Positions 49,968 to 59,193 of a DNA stretch of 64,000 bases are shown piece after piece (the stretch's first letter is position 1; each line of letters opens with the position of its first letter). A program made the translations under genes and the position numbers. This DNA is from Allocoprobacillus halotolerans (GTDB lineage: Bacteria; Bacillota_I; Bacilli_A; Erysipelotrichales; Coprobacillaceae): NCBI RefSeq assembly GCF_024399475.1, contig NZ_CP101620.1, positions 2,399,608 to 2,463,607 on the forward strand, given 5' to 3'. Below the pieces are notes generated by a model. It was not told the DNA's origin. It made no database searches and saw only the letters and a list, made by a program, of their open reading frames with translations.

Positions 49968-49982
49968 TATTCTCCCTTGTAA

Positions 49983-50007
49983 AAAAAGACGAATATATCG
50001 TCTTTTT
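49983..50007 (-). terminator. Terminator after the DUF711 gene
   Basis: AAAAAGACGA / TCGTCTTTTT hairpin, five-base loop; symmetrical, so it can work in both directions. Confidence 0.85.
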
Positions 50008-50008
50008 G

Positions 50009-51372
50009 TTAATTTTTAAAACTATGGATAGGCGCAGGAATACGTCCACCTCGATCAATAAATTCGTCACATGAAAATGGATTGACAGGCATAATAGGTG
50101 CGTACCCCAATAGACCACCAAATTCGACTCTTTCCCCTACATCTTTTCCAATGACTGGAATAATACGTACAGCTGTTGTTTTTTGATTAATCATACCAAT
50201 AGCCATTTCATCAGCAATAATACCAGCGATTGTTTTCTTTGATGTCTTTCCTGGAATAGCAATCATATCTAAACCAACTGAACAAACACAAGTCATAGCT
50301 TCTAACTTTTCTAATGTTAAAGCACCTGCTTCCACAGCATCAATCATTCCTTGATCTTCACTCACTGGAATAAATGCTCCTGAAAGTCCTCCAACATAAG
50401 AGGAAGCCATAACTCCACCCTTTTTCACTTGGTCATTTAAAATAGCTAAAGCAGCTGTTGTACCTGGCGCACCAACTCTTTCTAGTCCCATTTCAGTTAA
50501 GCAATCAGCAATACTATCTCCTACAGCAGGTGTAGGTGCTAAAGAGAGGTCAATAATCCCAAATGGAATATTTAATGCTGCCGCAGCTTCTCTAGCAACA
50601 AGTTGTCCAACTCTTGTAATTTTGAATGCCGTCTTTTTCACAATTTCACATAACTCACCAAAGTCTTTTCCTTTTGCTGTTTGAATTGCTTTTCTGACAA
50701 CGCCTGGGCCACTAACACCCACATTAATAATAGCATCCGTTTCACTGACACCATGGAAAGCACCAGCCATAAAAGGATTATCATCAGGTGCATTACAAAA
50801 TACTACAAATTTTGCACAACCAATGGAATCTTGCTCTTGTGTAAGCAAAGCAGTTTCTTTAATAATTTCTCCAACTAATTTTACTGCATCCATATTAATT
50901 CCTGTTTTTGTTGAACCAACATTTACAGAACTACATACTAATTCTGTTTCTTTCATCGCTTGAGGAATAGATTGAATTAATAATTTTTCGGCAGCTGTCA
51001 TTCCTTTTGAAACAATAGCACTATATCCTCCTATAAAATTCACACCAACAGTATGTGCACAACGATCTAAAGTTTTAGCAATCTTGACAAAATCATCTGT
51101 TGTATGGCATGCAGCCGCACCTATAAGTCCAATTGGTGTGACAGAAATTCTTTTATTGACAATAGGAATACCATATTTTTTTCAATACTTTCTCCTGTTT
51201 TAACCAGATCAGCTGCAACGCTTGTAATTTTTTGATAAATATTTTGACATAAAACATCTATATCGGCATCGATACAATCAATCAGACTAATTCCAATCGT
51301 GATGGTACGCACATCTAAGTTTTCTTGTTCAATCATCTTATTTGTTTCATTAACTTCAAATAAATTAATCAT
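50009..51372 (-). CDS. DUF711/UPF0210 (PFL-like) protein (one apparent base deletion)
   Basis: 454 residues after adding one base to the T7 run at 51176-51182 (plus-strand letters), rejoining [69 protein letters not shown] and DMIAIPGKT are family landmarks. The family is named for similarity to glycyl-radical/PFL-type folds but its reaction is unknown. It is almost always paired with a small ACT-domain protein, which is indeed the upstream gene here, 11 bases away. Confidence 0.92.
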
Positions 51373-51383
51373 TCTATGCCTCC

Positions 51384-51656
51384 TTAGATTCTATGCATTT
51401 TATTAAAAATATCTTCATGCTGTAATTTAATATAAACGCCAATATGTTGACCTAGCGTTTCTAATTGATCACTCACATCAGCAAATGATTCTTTTGACGA
51501 AGACATATCAACAATCATCATCATATTAAAATATCCATCTAATATTGTTTGTGAAATATCTAATATATTAATATTTGTTTTTGCTAAAGCTTGACAGACT
51601 TGAGCAATAATTCCTACCTGATCTTTTCCCACAACTGTTATAATTGCTTTTTCCAT
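51384..51656 (-). CDS. ACT-domain protein (UPF0237)
   Basis: 90 residues forming a single ACT domain: [39 protein letters not shown] domains bind amino acids or other small ligands. Pairing with the DUF711 gene is conserved and suggests it regulates that protein. A good AGGAGG ribosome-binding site precedes the ATG on the minus strand. Confidence 0.93.
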   Translation of the reverse strand: MEKAIITVVGKDQVGIIAQVCQALAKTNINILDISQTILDGYFNMMMIVDMSSSKESFADVSDQLETLGQHIGVYIKLQHEDIFNKMHRI

Positions 51657-51711
51657 TTTTCATCCTCCTGATTTTTTTAACATTATAACAAACAATATAT
51701 AAAAAAGAAAG

Positions 51712-51734
51712 AAAAAAGGAGCCTAAGCTCCTTT
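51712..51734 (-). terminator. Terminator after the PTS IIB gene
   Basis: On the minus strand AAAGGAGC / GCTCCTTT with TTAG loop and a run of T; lies between the IIB gene and the ACT gene. Confidence 0.85.
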
Positions 51735-51740
51735 AAGGGA

Positions 51741-52055
51741 TTATTTTAATAAAGATAAAGCTTTTTCGAATACGGCTTTACCGTTCATTGTTCCATAATC
51801 TCTCATATCGATGACATCTACAGGAATTGCACCAGCTTTTCTACCAGCAGCTAATTTTTCAATAGCAGCTTTTTGGAATCTAACTTGTGGGCCAAGTAAG
51901 ATGACATCAACTTCTTCTAATACTCTAGGTGCATCAGAGAATGGTAATGCAAAGATTTTGCATTCAACACCAGCATCTTTAGCAGCAGCTTCCATTTTAG
52001 TAACTAATAAACTTGTAGACATTCCTGCAGAACATACTAATAAAATAGTTTTCAT
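51741..52055 (-). CDS. PTS lactose/cellobiose-type IIB component, stand-alone
   Basis: 104-residue IIB protein that passes phosphate from IIA to the sugar. MKTILLVCSAGMSTSLLVTKM has the phosphorylated Cys8 in the CSAGMSTS loop; VDVILLGPQVRFQ is the second family motif. GGGAG precedes the ATG on the minus strand (start at 52055 rather than a longer frame). No IIA or IIC gene is nearby, and it has its own promoter with a palindromic operator and its own terminator. It could serve a distant IIC permease or act as a regulator. Confidence 0.92.
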   Translation of the reverse strand: MKTILLVCSAGMSTSLLVTKMEAAAKDAGVECKIFALPFSDAPRVLEEVDVILLGPQVRFQKAAIEKLAAGRKAGAIPVDVIDMRDYGTMNGKAVFEKALSLLK

Positions 52056-52078
52056 ATTTCTTACTCCCTTTCTTATTA

Positions 52079-52128
52079 TTACAATATATATTGTAACAAT
52101 TTTTACGGGAATTGTAAACACTTACGGG
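52079..52128 (-). promoter_or_regulatory. Promoter and operator region of the PTS IIB gene
   Basis: On the minus strand a -35 TTTACA and -10 TACAAT are separated by 17 bases (plus-strand 52113-52118 and 52090-52095). A perfect 18-bp palindrome, TTACAATATATATTGTAA (52079-52096), covers the -10 and start site, a typical repressor position. Two copies of TTACGGG in the same orientation (52103-52109 and 52122-52128), 19 bases apart, flank the -35 and may bind an activator. Confidence 0.65.
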
Positions 52129-52229
52129 CAAAAATTTTCTATTTGAGAAAATCATTTGATTTCATCAATATAAAAATGATTTTATGAAACAAATATGATA
52201 AAATATTGATAAAGAAAAGAGATGATAAA

Positions 52230-52766
52230 GTGAAATTATTAGTTATAAGTGATAGTCATTTATATGGAAACCATTTACAGCGAGTTGTTGATCAATATCA
52301 ATCACAAGTAGATTATATGATTCATTGTGGAGACTCATCATTACCTATGGATGATCCCTATATTCAAAAGTTTGATATTGTTGTAAGAGGAAATCATGAT
52401 GATGCTCCCTATCCTATTTATCAAACATTTCAAAACATTTGTGTCACACATGGTCATTTTTATGGTGTTTATTTTGGATATGATCAATTGATTCAATTAT
52501 GCCAACAAGAACATTGCTATCTTTGTTTACATGGTCATACACATGTTCCAACATATCAAAAACATCAAGATATCCTATTTGTAAATCCTGGTAGCTTAAT
52601 GATGAATCGTGGCAGCTACGGCTATGGTACATATGCTTTAATTGATATGCACGAAAAAAATATTCAAGTAGAATTCCATCATTGTCAAACTGATGATTTG
52701 TGTAAACAGGATATCATAAATGAAGGACTTGAACTTTTAGAAGAATTTAAAGAATTATTAAAATAA
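52230..52766 (+). CDS. YfcE/MJ0936-type metallophosphoesterase
   Basis: 178-residue phosphodiesterase with the calcineurin-like metal motifs VISDSHLYGN, IHCGDSS, VRGNHDD, VTHGHFYG and CLHGHTHVPTY. Family members hydrolyse phosphodiesters in vitro; the natural substrate is unknown. The likely start is GTG at 52230 after AGAGATGAT; a TTG at 52206 is open in frame but lacks a ribosome-binding site. In Bacillus the homologue ysnB is a neighbour of other nucleotide genes, not seen here. Confidence 0.9.
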   Translation: MKLLVISDSHLYGNHLQRVVDQYQSQVDYMIHCGDSSLPMDDPYIQKFDIVVRGNHDDAPYPIYQTFQNICVTHGHFYGVYFGYDQLIQLCQQEHCYLCLHGHTHVPTYQKHQDILFVNPGSLMMNRGSYGYGTYALIDMHEKNIQVEFHHCQTDDLCKQDIINEGLELLEEFKELLK

Positions 52767-52798
52767 AAAGAAATTAGTATTTTCGCTAATTTCTTTTT
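52766..52798 (+). terminator. Terminator after the metallophosphoesterase gene
   Basis: AAAAAGAAATTAG / CTAATTTCTTTTT hairpin with an eight-base loop. Confidence 0.85.
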
Positions 52799-52804
52799 AT
52801 TCTA

Positions 52805-52826
52805 ATATTCATACTAGTATGAATAT
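52805..52826. repeat. Perfect 22-bp palindrome
   Basis: ATATTCATAC-TA-GTATGAATAT is perfectly self-complementary. It lies between the phosphoesterase terminator and the left end of the IS200/IS605 relic and resembles a regulator operator, though no gene start is nearby to be controlled. Confidence 0.55.
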
Positions 52827-52913
52827 ATTGACATTAGTTAGTTGAGCGTACAAAGTATACGAAATAAAAAACCATCTGCTATGAGGGTGGAGCTATAAAA
52901 AGTTATACAAAAA

Positions 52914-52971
52914 TATCACCTTTCCATTATAATGATAGCTTTAACACTTTCATTTTAATGGAAAGGTGATA
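52914..52971 (+). promoter_or_regulatory. Stem-loop hiding the tnpA ribosome-binding site
   Basis: Arms TATCACCTTTCCATT (52914-52928) and AATGGAAAGGTGATA (52957-52971) are perfectly complementary over 15 bp. The right arm contains the AAAGGTGAT ribosome-binding site of tnpA, so the structure would block translation, as is known for IS200. Confidence 0.75.
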
Positions 52972-52975
52972 AAGT

Positions 52976-53095
52976 ATGGCTCAAAAAACAAATTCTTTAG
53001 CATGTACGAAGTGGATGTGCAAATATCACATCGTCTTCACTCCAAAGTATAGACGAAAAGTGATTTATAATCAACTAAGAAATGACATAGGATAG
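52976..53095 (+). pseudogene. Truncated IS200-type transposase TnpA
   Basis: 39 codons: MAQKTNSLACTKWMCKYHIV then FTPKYRRKVIYNQLRNDIG and a TAG. This is the start of the HUH/Y1 transposase of IS200/IS605 elements; the HUH motif and the catalytic Tyr that follow in intact copies are gone, so it cannot be active. Confidence 0.85.
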
Positions 53096-53218
53096 ATATT
53101 AAATAGAAGACATCTTGAGGGATAGTGAGAGTCAAAAGCGATAGCTTGAACGAAGTGAAAGCAGCGTCTTTAGACGCGAGCAAGTAACAAAGGCTTATAG
53201 TCGCAGAGAAAACCACGC

Positions 53219-53575
53219 CTAAAAGGCGTGGTTTTTATTGATGATTTTTATTTTTTCTTCAACCCTTTTACGTTTATACTCAATGATAAACATAACTTCT
53301 TTTAAGTCATCATCAGGTAATTCAGTAAGTAAACGTGCAATATTTGCAATATTATAATAATCATATTTTTTTCCACTCATAATTTCTTCCACACTTCTTC
53401 CATAAAGATGTGAAAGAATTTTTAATTCACTGACAGTGACATCTCTTTTTCCGTTTTCAATATCTGAAATAGCAGAATGAGGTACATTCAAATGGGAAGC
53501 CACTTCTTTTTGAGTGAGATGTTTAAAATTACGATAAACCTTCAATCTTTTTGCCAAATCCATATCTATTGCCAT
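53219..53575 (-). CDS. XRE-family transcriptional regulator
   Basis: 118 residues. The N-terminal helix-turn-helix is textbook (LKVYRNFKHLTQKEVASHLNVPHSAISDIENGKRDVTVSELKILSHLYGRSVEEI), residues about 8-65. The rest is helical and charged. The last codons (NKNHAF and stop) are supplied by the right-end hairpin of the IS200/IS605 relic at 53209-53235, so the original C-terminus was probably replaced on insertion. GGAGGTG precedes the ATG on the minus strand. Targets unknown. Confidence 0.88.
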   Translation of the reverse strand: MAIDMDLAKRLKVYRNFKHLTQKEVASHLNVPHSAISDIENGKRDVTVSELKILSHLYGRSVEEIMSGKKYDYYNIANIARLLTELPDDDLKEVMFIIEYKRKRVEEKIKIINKNHAF

Positions 53576-53679
53576 AAAGTCACCTCCATGTTTTTATTAT
53601 ATCATGAATAAAAAACGATAGCAATTTAGAATATGAAAAAAATATTTTTATGAAAGACATAAATAGAACCTTTTCAACA

Positions 53680-56003
53680 TTATTCTTTAAAATATCCAAA
53701 AGTGAATTTTATTTTTTGTCGAATATTGTCTAATGATTGATAATTCATAAAATTATCCATAATCCATTTTACCCTTTGTTTATCTTCATTAGTAAATTGA
53801 ATAAAATATCCTCCCACTGATAGCTGTTTCCAATGTTCATAATACAAAGTATGTGCATTTAATAAATGCATACGACACTGTTCATCAACCATGATATCAA
53901 AAATTTCTCTTTTACGATCTTTTAAAGCAAATGATCCCTGTTTACACATTTGGCAATTTTTATTTTGATATCCAAAATAATATTGTGAAATAGGACAATA
54001 TTCACTGATCATATTTGTTGTTTTACCAAATATTTCAACTATGCAATGAGATAAATCTGTTTTCAATTGTTTCATTTCTTGTGATGACATTTCTAAAGAA
54101 ACAAGAAATGGATGTTGATAGTGGTTTGTGGCATATGAATTATAGATATTGAGTCCATGTCCAGCTATTAAATTTTTATCATGAAAGGCTTGATATGCAC
54201 CATAATCATTAACAATAATTGTTTGTATTTGAGAATAAATATCTGATTTCAAGATAGTTTGAATATCATTATCCTTCATAACTTGTGAAGTCATCATTAT
54301 TAATGTTTTATGATGTTTTAAACAGACATCATAGGCTTTATCAATATCTTTTTGATAGGGATAAACAATATTATCAATAGGATATTCAATAACAACTTCT
54401 AATTGTTCAAGAGAATGAACAGCTACATAGAATTGAGGTTGATTGAAAGACCCATGATATGATAATTGTGGTGTGTTTTGAATGGAATGATGATGAATTT
54501 TTTGAGTGGAAAGCTGATTTATTAATAAATCACAAGCATTTCTACGCATTTCGTTCAATTCTTTAATTGGCATTGATAAGCCTTCATCACAATCACTATA
54601 AAAACTGTTAAGTTCAAAAGGAGTTGATCCAAGTTTAGATAATTGTTGATAAATACGTTGTTGATCTAATGGTGTTTGTTTCGCTTTTTCAACATTTTGT
54701 GTTGATTTCACAATAACATGATGGTTATCTTTTTCTATAGTGAGTTTAGCAAGCTCACCTATCTTCGCTTCAAAATTCATCGTTACAGGAATTTTACGCA
54801 TTGCTTTTTGATAAGTCTTTTGCATTCTTTCCATAACAATTTTATCTAATGTCTTTCTAACAAGTCCCTTATCAACATAATAATCAAATTCAATTTCAAT
54901 AACCTCATCTGGATTCGCTTCTTTTACTAATTGATTTTTTAAATATATTTTATTGACTGGACGTCCCTTATCAATGTTTTCAAAGACAATGCTATCACCT
55001 TGTAGAAGTGATTTGTACAAACGAATTCCTACTCTTTTTTGTTTTTTATGGTAATATAAAACTTCCCCGATAACATAACCTTTATGTCCAGAATAATCAC
55101 CATCAACAATCTTTACATCATGTTGTAAATATCCTGAAGTATAATTACGATTAAACATGGCTTGCATATCTTGAATATAGGGTTGGAAATCAATTTTTTC
55201 TTTTGATAATATGCATCGATAGCTTGACGATATGCTCTTGTCACACTAGCAACGTATTCTGGTCTTTTCATTCGCCCCTCAATTTTTAAAGATGATACAC
55301 ACGCTTCAATCAATGAATCAATATGTTCAATCGTCATCATATCTTTTGGTGATAATAAAAATGGGTATCGTTCTGGTAAAGTTTTTCCATCTTTTAATAA
55401 TTGATATTGCAAACGACAAGGTTGTGCACATTGTCCCCTATTGCCACTACGCTTTCCAATCATACTACTCATTAAACATTGTCCTGAATAGCAAACACAC
55501 ATTGCTCCATGGACAAAAACTTCAATTTCAATATCGGTTTGACGACATATTCTTTGTATTTCTTCAATAGTATTTTCACGTGCCAAAACAACACGACTAG
55601 CCCCACATTTTTCAAAATAATGAACACCATAACTATTCATAATAGATGCCTGTGTACTCATATGAATTTCAAAATCAGGAAATAAGGAACGTACTAAATC
55701 AAACAGACCTATGTCTTGAATAATGAGCGCATCAACTTGATAATCATATAGCTTTTTTAGATAAGATATTAAAGCATCCATCTCACTATCTTTGTACAAT
55801 GTATTCATTGTTACATAGATTTTTACACCATATAAATGAGCATAGGAAACAGCCCATTGTAATTGTGCATCATCAAAGTTTTTCGCATAAGCTCGCGCAC
55901 TAAATAATGTTCCACCCAAATAAATAGCATCAGCACCATTTTGTACTGCCGCTATCAACGATTCCTGATCACCTGCAGGAGCTAATAATTCAATCTTTTT
56001 CAT
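53680..56003 (-). CDS. Peptidase U32 family protein (one apparent base deletion)
   Basis: About 774 residues after adding one base to the T6 run at 55194-55199 (plus-strand letters), which rejoins AYYQKKKIDFQPYIQDM. N-terminal U32 domain: ELLAPAGDQESLIAAVQNGADAIYLGG, VHGAMCVCYSGQCLMSS, GNRGQCAQPCRLQY with Cys residues that in relatives such as RlhA bind an iron-sulfur cluster, then a long C-terminal region of the DUF3656 kind. RlhA hydroxylates C2501 of 23S rRNA; whether this protein does so is inference. Homologues in Bacillus (YrrN/YrrO) are shorter and separate. Confidence 0.88.
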
Positions 56004-56017
56004 GACTTCTCCTCCTT

Positions 56018-56043
56018 AAAAAAGCAATAACCATGGTTATTGC
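56018..56043 (-). terminator. Terminator at the end of mtnN
   Basis: GCAATAACCATGGTTATTGC is a perfect 20-base palindrome followed, on the minus strand, by six T; it overlaps the mtnN stop codon. Confidence 0.85.
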
Positions 56044-56732
56044 ATCCATACTGAAACAAGACGATAACACATTTTTGCTGAAGCTTGACTTGCTTTTTTC
56101 AAATATTCATCAAATTGAATGTGATTATCACCTTTTTGAAAAATATCACTTAAAGATCGTGTAATAATAAATGGTATTTTGAAAACATGACAAACCTGAG
56201 CGATTGAAGCAGCTTCCATTTCTGCACACATAGCATCAGGGAAATGTTTTTGAATCGTCAAAACCTGATCTTCACGACAAATAAACTGATCTCCAGAAAC
56301 AATGAGTCCTAGATGATAAGGTTGTTGAGAATTTTGTAAAATCATTTCTACTTGTTTTAAAGCACCTTTATCTGGTTGAAAAACACATGGCATACCTGGT
56401 ACTTCTCCTAATGTTCGTCCAAACGCTGTAATATCAACATCATGATGCAAAACACCAGTTGATACCACCACATCACCAACATTTTGATTCAACTTAAGTC
56501 CTCCTGCTGAACCAATATTAATCACAAAATGAATATCATATTGTGATAATAATAGAGTTGTTGAAACAGCGGCATTAACTTTACCAATACCACCTTGAAC
56601 AAGAACCACAGGTTTTTCATTCATTGTTCCTTCATAAAAAGTATAGCCTTGATTAACTTGCGTTTGAGAGACTTGCATAAGTTCTAAAATAGCTGCAACT
56701 TCTTCTTCCATCGCACCAATTATTCCAATCAT
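56037..56732 (-). CDS. mtnN: 5'-methylthioadenosine/S-adenosylhomocysteine nucleosidase
   Basis: Cleaves MTA and SAH, recycling methyl-transfer by-products. MIGIIGAMEEEVAAILELM at the start, INIGSAGGL, and the C-terminal CAEMEAASIAQVC and TRSLSDIF with the catalytic Asp are the family motifs. 231 residues. Overlaps the upstream methyltransferase gene by four bases, a natural pairing since methyltransferases produce SAH. Last gene of the yqeH operon. Confidence 0.96.
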   Translation of the reverse strand: MIGIIGAMEEEVAAILELMQVSQTQVNQGYTFYEGTMNEKPVVLVQGGIGKVNAAVSTTLLLSQYDIHFVINIGSAGGLKLNQNVGDVVVSTGVLHHDVDITAFGRTLGEVPGMPCVFQPDKGALKQVEMILQNSQQPYHLGLIVSGDQFICREDQVLTIQKHFPDAMCAEMEAASIAQVCHVFKIPFIITRSLSDIFQKGDNHIQFDEYLKKASQASAKMCYRLVSVWMQ

Positions 56733-57448
56733 TTCTCATTCCCCTTTCGACACACAAAAATGATTCTTTCACAATCATCATGATAGCTTGAAAAATCACT
56801 AAAATATTCAACTGCTTTAAAACCAACCTCATTTAACCAATATAAATATTGAGAAACTGGATATGTTTTTTGATAATGATCTTCATCAACAATATCTCCA
56901 TTCAATTTATCTTCGATATAAACATGATGATGAACATAACCATCATCAATTTTTTCAACTTTCCATTCAAATACAAATTCTTCATCTTCTTCTTTTTCAT
57001 GATAATCTTTTAAAATAACATTCATTTTATATAAACTATCAATATCAAAAATAAACGTTCCCTGATTATTTAAAGACTGAAATACATTTTGAAATGTTTG
57101 AATAATCTGTTGTGGTTCTAACAAATAATTCATCGAATCACATAGACATAAAATCAAATCAACGGGACGAGATAAAGTGAAATCAGACATATCTACCCTT
57201 TGTAAAACAAGATTAACATTTTGTTCAATGGCTTTTTGCTTAGCCACTTCCAACATATCACTAGACAAATCAGAAGCATAAACAGTTTTGTGATTTTTAG
57301 CTAGACGAATGGCCATTTCTCCTGTTCCACAACCTAATTCAAAAACCTCTTCAAACTGGCATTGTTGTAATATAAACTGGTAGTAATCCTCGTAAAACTG
57401 GTCATCCATTAAACTATCATAATAATAGGCAAAATTTTCATAACTCAT
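56729..57448 (-). CDS. yqeM: Class I SAM-dependent methyltransferase (YqeM-like)
   Basis: 239 residues with motif I VFELGCGTGEMAIRLA and the Asp of motif II (VYASDLSSDML), followed by LILCLCDSMNYL. The position after rsfS matches yqeM in Bacillus. Substrate unknown. Overlaps rsfS and mtnN by four bases each. Confidence 0.88.
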   Translation of the reverse strand: MSYENFAYYYDSLMDDQFYEDYYQFILQQCQFEEVFELGCGTGEMAIRLAKNHKTVYASDLSSDMLEVAKQKAIEQNVNLVLQRVDMSDFTLSRPVDLILCLCDSMNYLLEPQQIIQTFQNVFQSLNNQGTFIFDIDSLYKMNVILKDYHEKEEDEEFVFEWKVEKIDDGYVHHHVYIEDKLNGDIVDEDHYQKTYPVSQYLYWLNEVGFKAVEYFSDFSSYHDDCERIIFVCRKGNEK

Positions 57449-57792
57449 TTTGCTAACATTCCTTCAACATTAATACGTGGCATATCGCCCCATAATTTTT
57501 CTAGATTATAGCTTTCTCTTTCAGAACCTTCAAATATATGACAAACAATATCTCCTAAATCAATCAAAATCCATTTTGAATTTCTTAAACCTTCAATACT
57601 CTTGACTTCATAGTTATGCTTTGCACATTCCTCTTTAATATTTTCTGTAATAGCCTGCATTAAACGTTCATTGCTGGCAGTACATAGAACAAAAGTATCA
57701 AACATAGGACTCACATCACGCATATCAATCGCTGTGATATGCGTTGCTAGTTTATCATCCATCGCTTTAACAACACATTCTAATTTTGTCAT
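57445..57792 (-). CDS. rsfS: Ribosomal silencing factor RsfS
   Basis: 115-residue factor that binds uL14 and blocks 50S-30S joining under starvation. AIDMRDVSPMFDTFVLCTASNERLMQAI and WILIDLGDIVCHIFEGSERESYNLEKLWGD are the family signature. Overlaps nadD/yqeK by four bases. Confidence 0.95.
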   Translation of the reverse strand: MTKLECVVKAMDDKLATHITAIDMRDVSPMFDTFVLCTASNERLMQAITENIKEECAKHNYEVKSIEGLRNSKWILIDLGDIVCHIFEGSERESYNLEKLWGDMPRINVEGMLAK

Positions 57793-58892
57793 TTATTTTT
57801 CCCCTTTCGCAACATAAAAATCGTAAATTTCATAAAAACATTCATCAATCTCTCTGTTCTTCTTTTTGAGAATTCATAAAAATCAATTAAAGAATTTCTA
57901 AATCCTTGATGAATATCATGAAGACATATTTCAATTTGTTTAGATGAATCATATCCTCTTAATGGATCTAATTTATCAGCAACATATAAGCATTTCCCAA
58001 TTGGTGATATGCCTATAGAAGCAGTTGTATGATCTTCAATTGCTTTTAAAACAACTGCATCATCTATCAAAAATTCATGTTCACTGACATAACGTGACAA
58101 CCATTGATGCCAGATAGGATAAGGTTTGGCTAAATATTCAGAAAAATGCTTTTCCATTATTTTTTGTGCCATATCTTTATCCATTTCTTTAGCTACATCA
58201 TGCATTATACCAGCAATATAGGCTTGCCTTGAATCCAAATGATTAGCCTTAGCAATCTTTTTTGCCAACTTTGCAACACTACATGTATGTTTCCAACGTT
58301 TTTCTTTCATTCGTGAACTGACCATTGTTTCCAAATATAAACCATGATAAGAAATATAACGTAATACATTGCTGTCGAGCATTTCGATATGTCCATTTCT
58401 AACATCACTGCTTGAAGCATACACAGGTTGATTCTCTAATAACTGAAAATGATATTTATTTATAATATCTAAATGAGGTTGATATCCTCCTCTTTGAAAT
58501 GCTATAAGATGAACAAGTTGAGATATTCTTTTGGCTTTTTTCCATTGATCAAAGGCATTCGCTTGATCCATCCCCATAATATAGTAATATTGAACATCAG
58601 GATGCTGGTGAATTAATTTTTCAATTGTATGAATTGTATAATTTTTATCTTCTCCCCCATCTTCTATTTCAATTGTATTGATTGTTAGAGAGGGATAATC
58701 TTGAATCGCTATACGAATCATTTCTATTCTATCTTGAGCACTTGCACAGCTTTGATTCTTCCATGGATTATGACGAGTTGGAATCAATTGGACTTCATCT
58801 AAATGAAGTTGTTCAATCGCACACATAGCAATTTCTACATGAGCTTTATGAATGGGATCAAAACTCCCACCAAACAATCCTATTCTTTTCAT
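57789..58892 (-). CDS. nadD: NadD-YqeK fusion: nicotinate-nucleotide adenylyltransferase with HD domain
   Basis: One unbroken 367-residue protein. Residues 1 to about 190 are NadD: RIGLFGGSFDPIHKAHVEIA nucleotidyltransferase start, TRHNPWKNQ and the SSSDVRNG end motif; it makes deamido-NAD. Residues about 195-367 are YqeK, an HD-domain phosphohydrolase (WKHTCSVAKLAKKIAKANHLDSR, AGIMHDVAKE, EDHTTAS) reported as an Ap4A hydrolase. In Bacillus these are two neighbouring genes, nadD and yqeK; here they form a single reading frame with no stop or ribosome-binding site between. Similar fusions are known in mollicutes. Confidence 0.94.
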   Translation of the reverse strand: MKRIGLFGGSFDPIHKAHVEIAMCAIEQLHLDEVQLIPTRHNPWKNQSCASAQDRIEMIRIAIQDYPSLTINTIEIEDGGEDKNYTIHTIEKLIHQHPDVQYYYIMGMDQANAFDQWKKAKRISQLVHLIAFQRGGYQPHLDIINKYHFQLLENQPVYASSSDVRNGHIEMLDSNVLRYISYHGLYLETMVSSRMKEKRWKHTCSVAKLAKKIAKANHLDSRQAYIAGIMHDVAKEMDKDMAQKIMEKHFSEYLAKPYPIWHQWLSRYVSEHEFLIDDAVVLKAIEDHTTASIGISPIGKCLYVADKLDPLRGYDSSKQIEICLHDIHQGFRNSLIDFYEFSKRRTERLMNVFMKFTIFMLRKGKNK

Positions 58893-59176
58893 GGCAAACG
58901 ATAAATTCTTTCATCACTTTGTTTATATAAAACGATTGTACGACCAATAATTTGAACAACTTCAGCTTTTGTATGCATACTTAATTCTAACGCTACATTA
59001 TGAACATCCTCTGGACAATTATCTAATATTTTTACTTTCAATAATTCATGTGTTTCTAAAGCTGCTAAAATTCCTTTTATTTGATTTTCAGAAACACCAT
59101 CTTTTCCAACTTGAAAAATAGCTTTTAAATGATGGGCTTCGTTTCTTAAATATCTTTTTTGCTTACCTGTTAACAT
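58889..59176 (-). CDS. yhbY: YhbY-type CRM-domain RNA-binding protein
   Basis: 95 residues with the CRM fold: LTGKQKRYLRNEAHHLKAIFQVGKDGVSENQI and the GxxG loop region, ending in VVQIIGRTIVLYKQS. It associates with pre-50S ribosomes. Equivalent to yqeI in Bacillus, here directly after yqeH because aroE is missing. Overlaps nadD by four bases. Confidence 0.94.
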   Translation of the reverse strand: MLTGKQKRYLRNEAHHLKAIFQVGKDGVSENQIKGILAALETHELLKVKILDNCPEDVHNVALELSMHTKAEVVQIIGRTIVLYKQSDERIYRLP

Positions 59177-59193
59177 ATCTCTCTTTCCTTTCT

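Larger units (their letters stand above)
52872..53236 (+). mobile_element. Internally deleted IS200/IS605-family element
   Basis: An apparent relic with both ends kept and most of the coding part lost. The left end has a small imperfect hairpin (CCATCT / AGGGTGG, 52872-52890). A truncated tnpA opens at 52976. After an unexplained join near 53095 the right part contains a GCGTCTTTAGACGC palindrome (53165-53178) and ends in a perfect 12-bp hairpin AAAACCACGCCT / AGGCGTGGTTTT (53209-53235), the subterminal structure typical of this family. No inverted terminal repeats or target duplication are expected for IS200/IS605. Exact outer boundaries are not certain. Confidence 0.75.

Noticed and set aside
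50681-50878. Plus-strand reading frame inside the DUF711 gene
   Set aside because: Antisense shadow of a conserved gene; no promoter or ribosome-binding site.
53714-53724. TGTCGAA sequence inside the U32 gene as a Spo0A box
   Set aside because: Single copy within the coding end of a gene, not near any start; expected by chance in this base composition.
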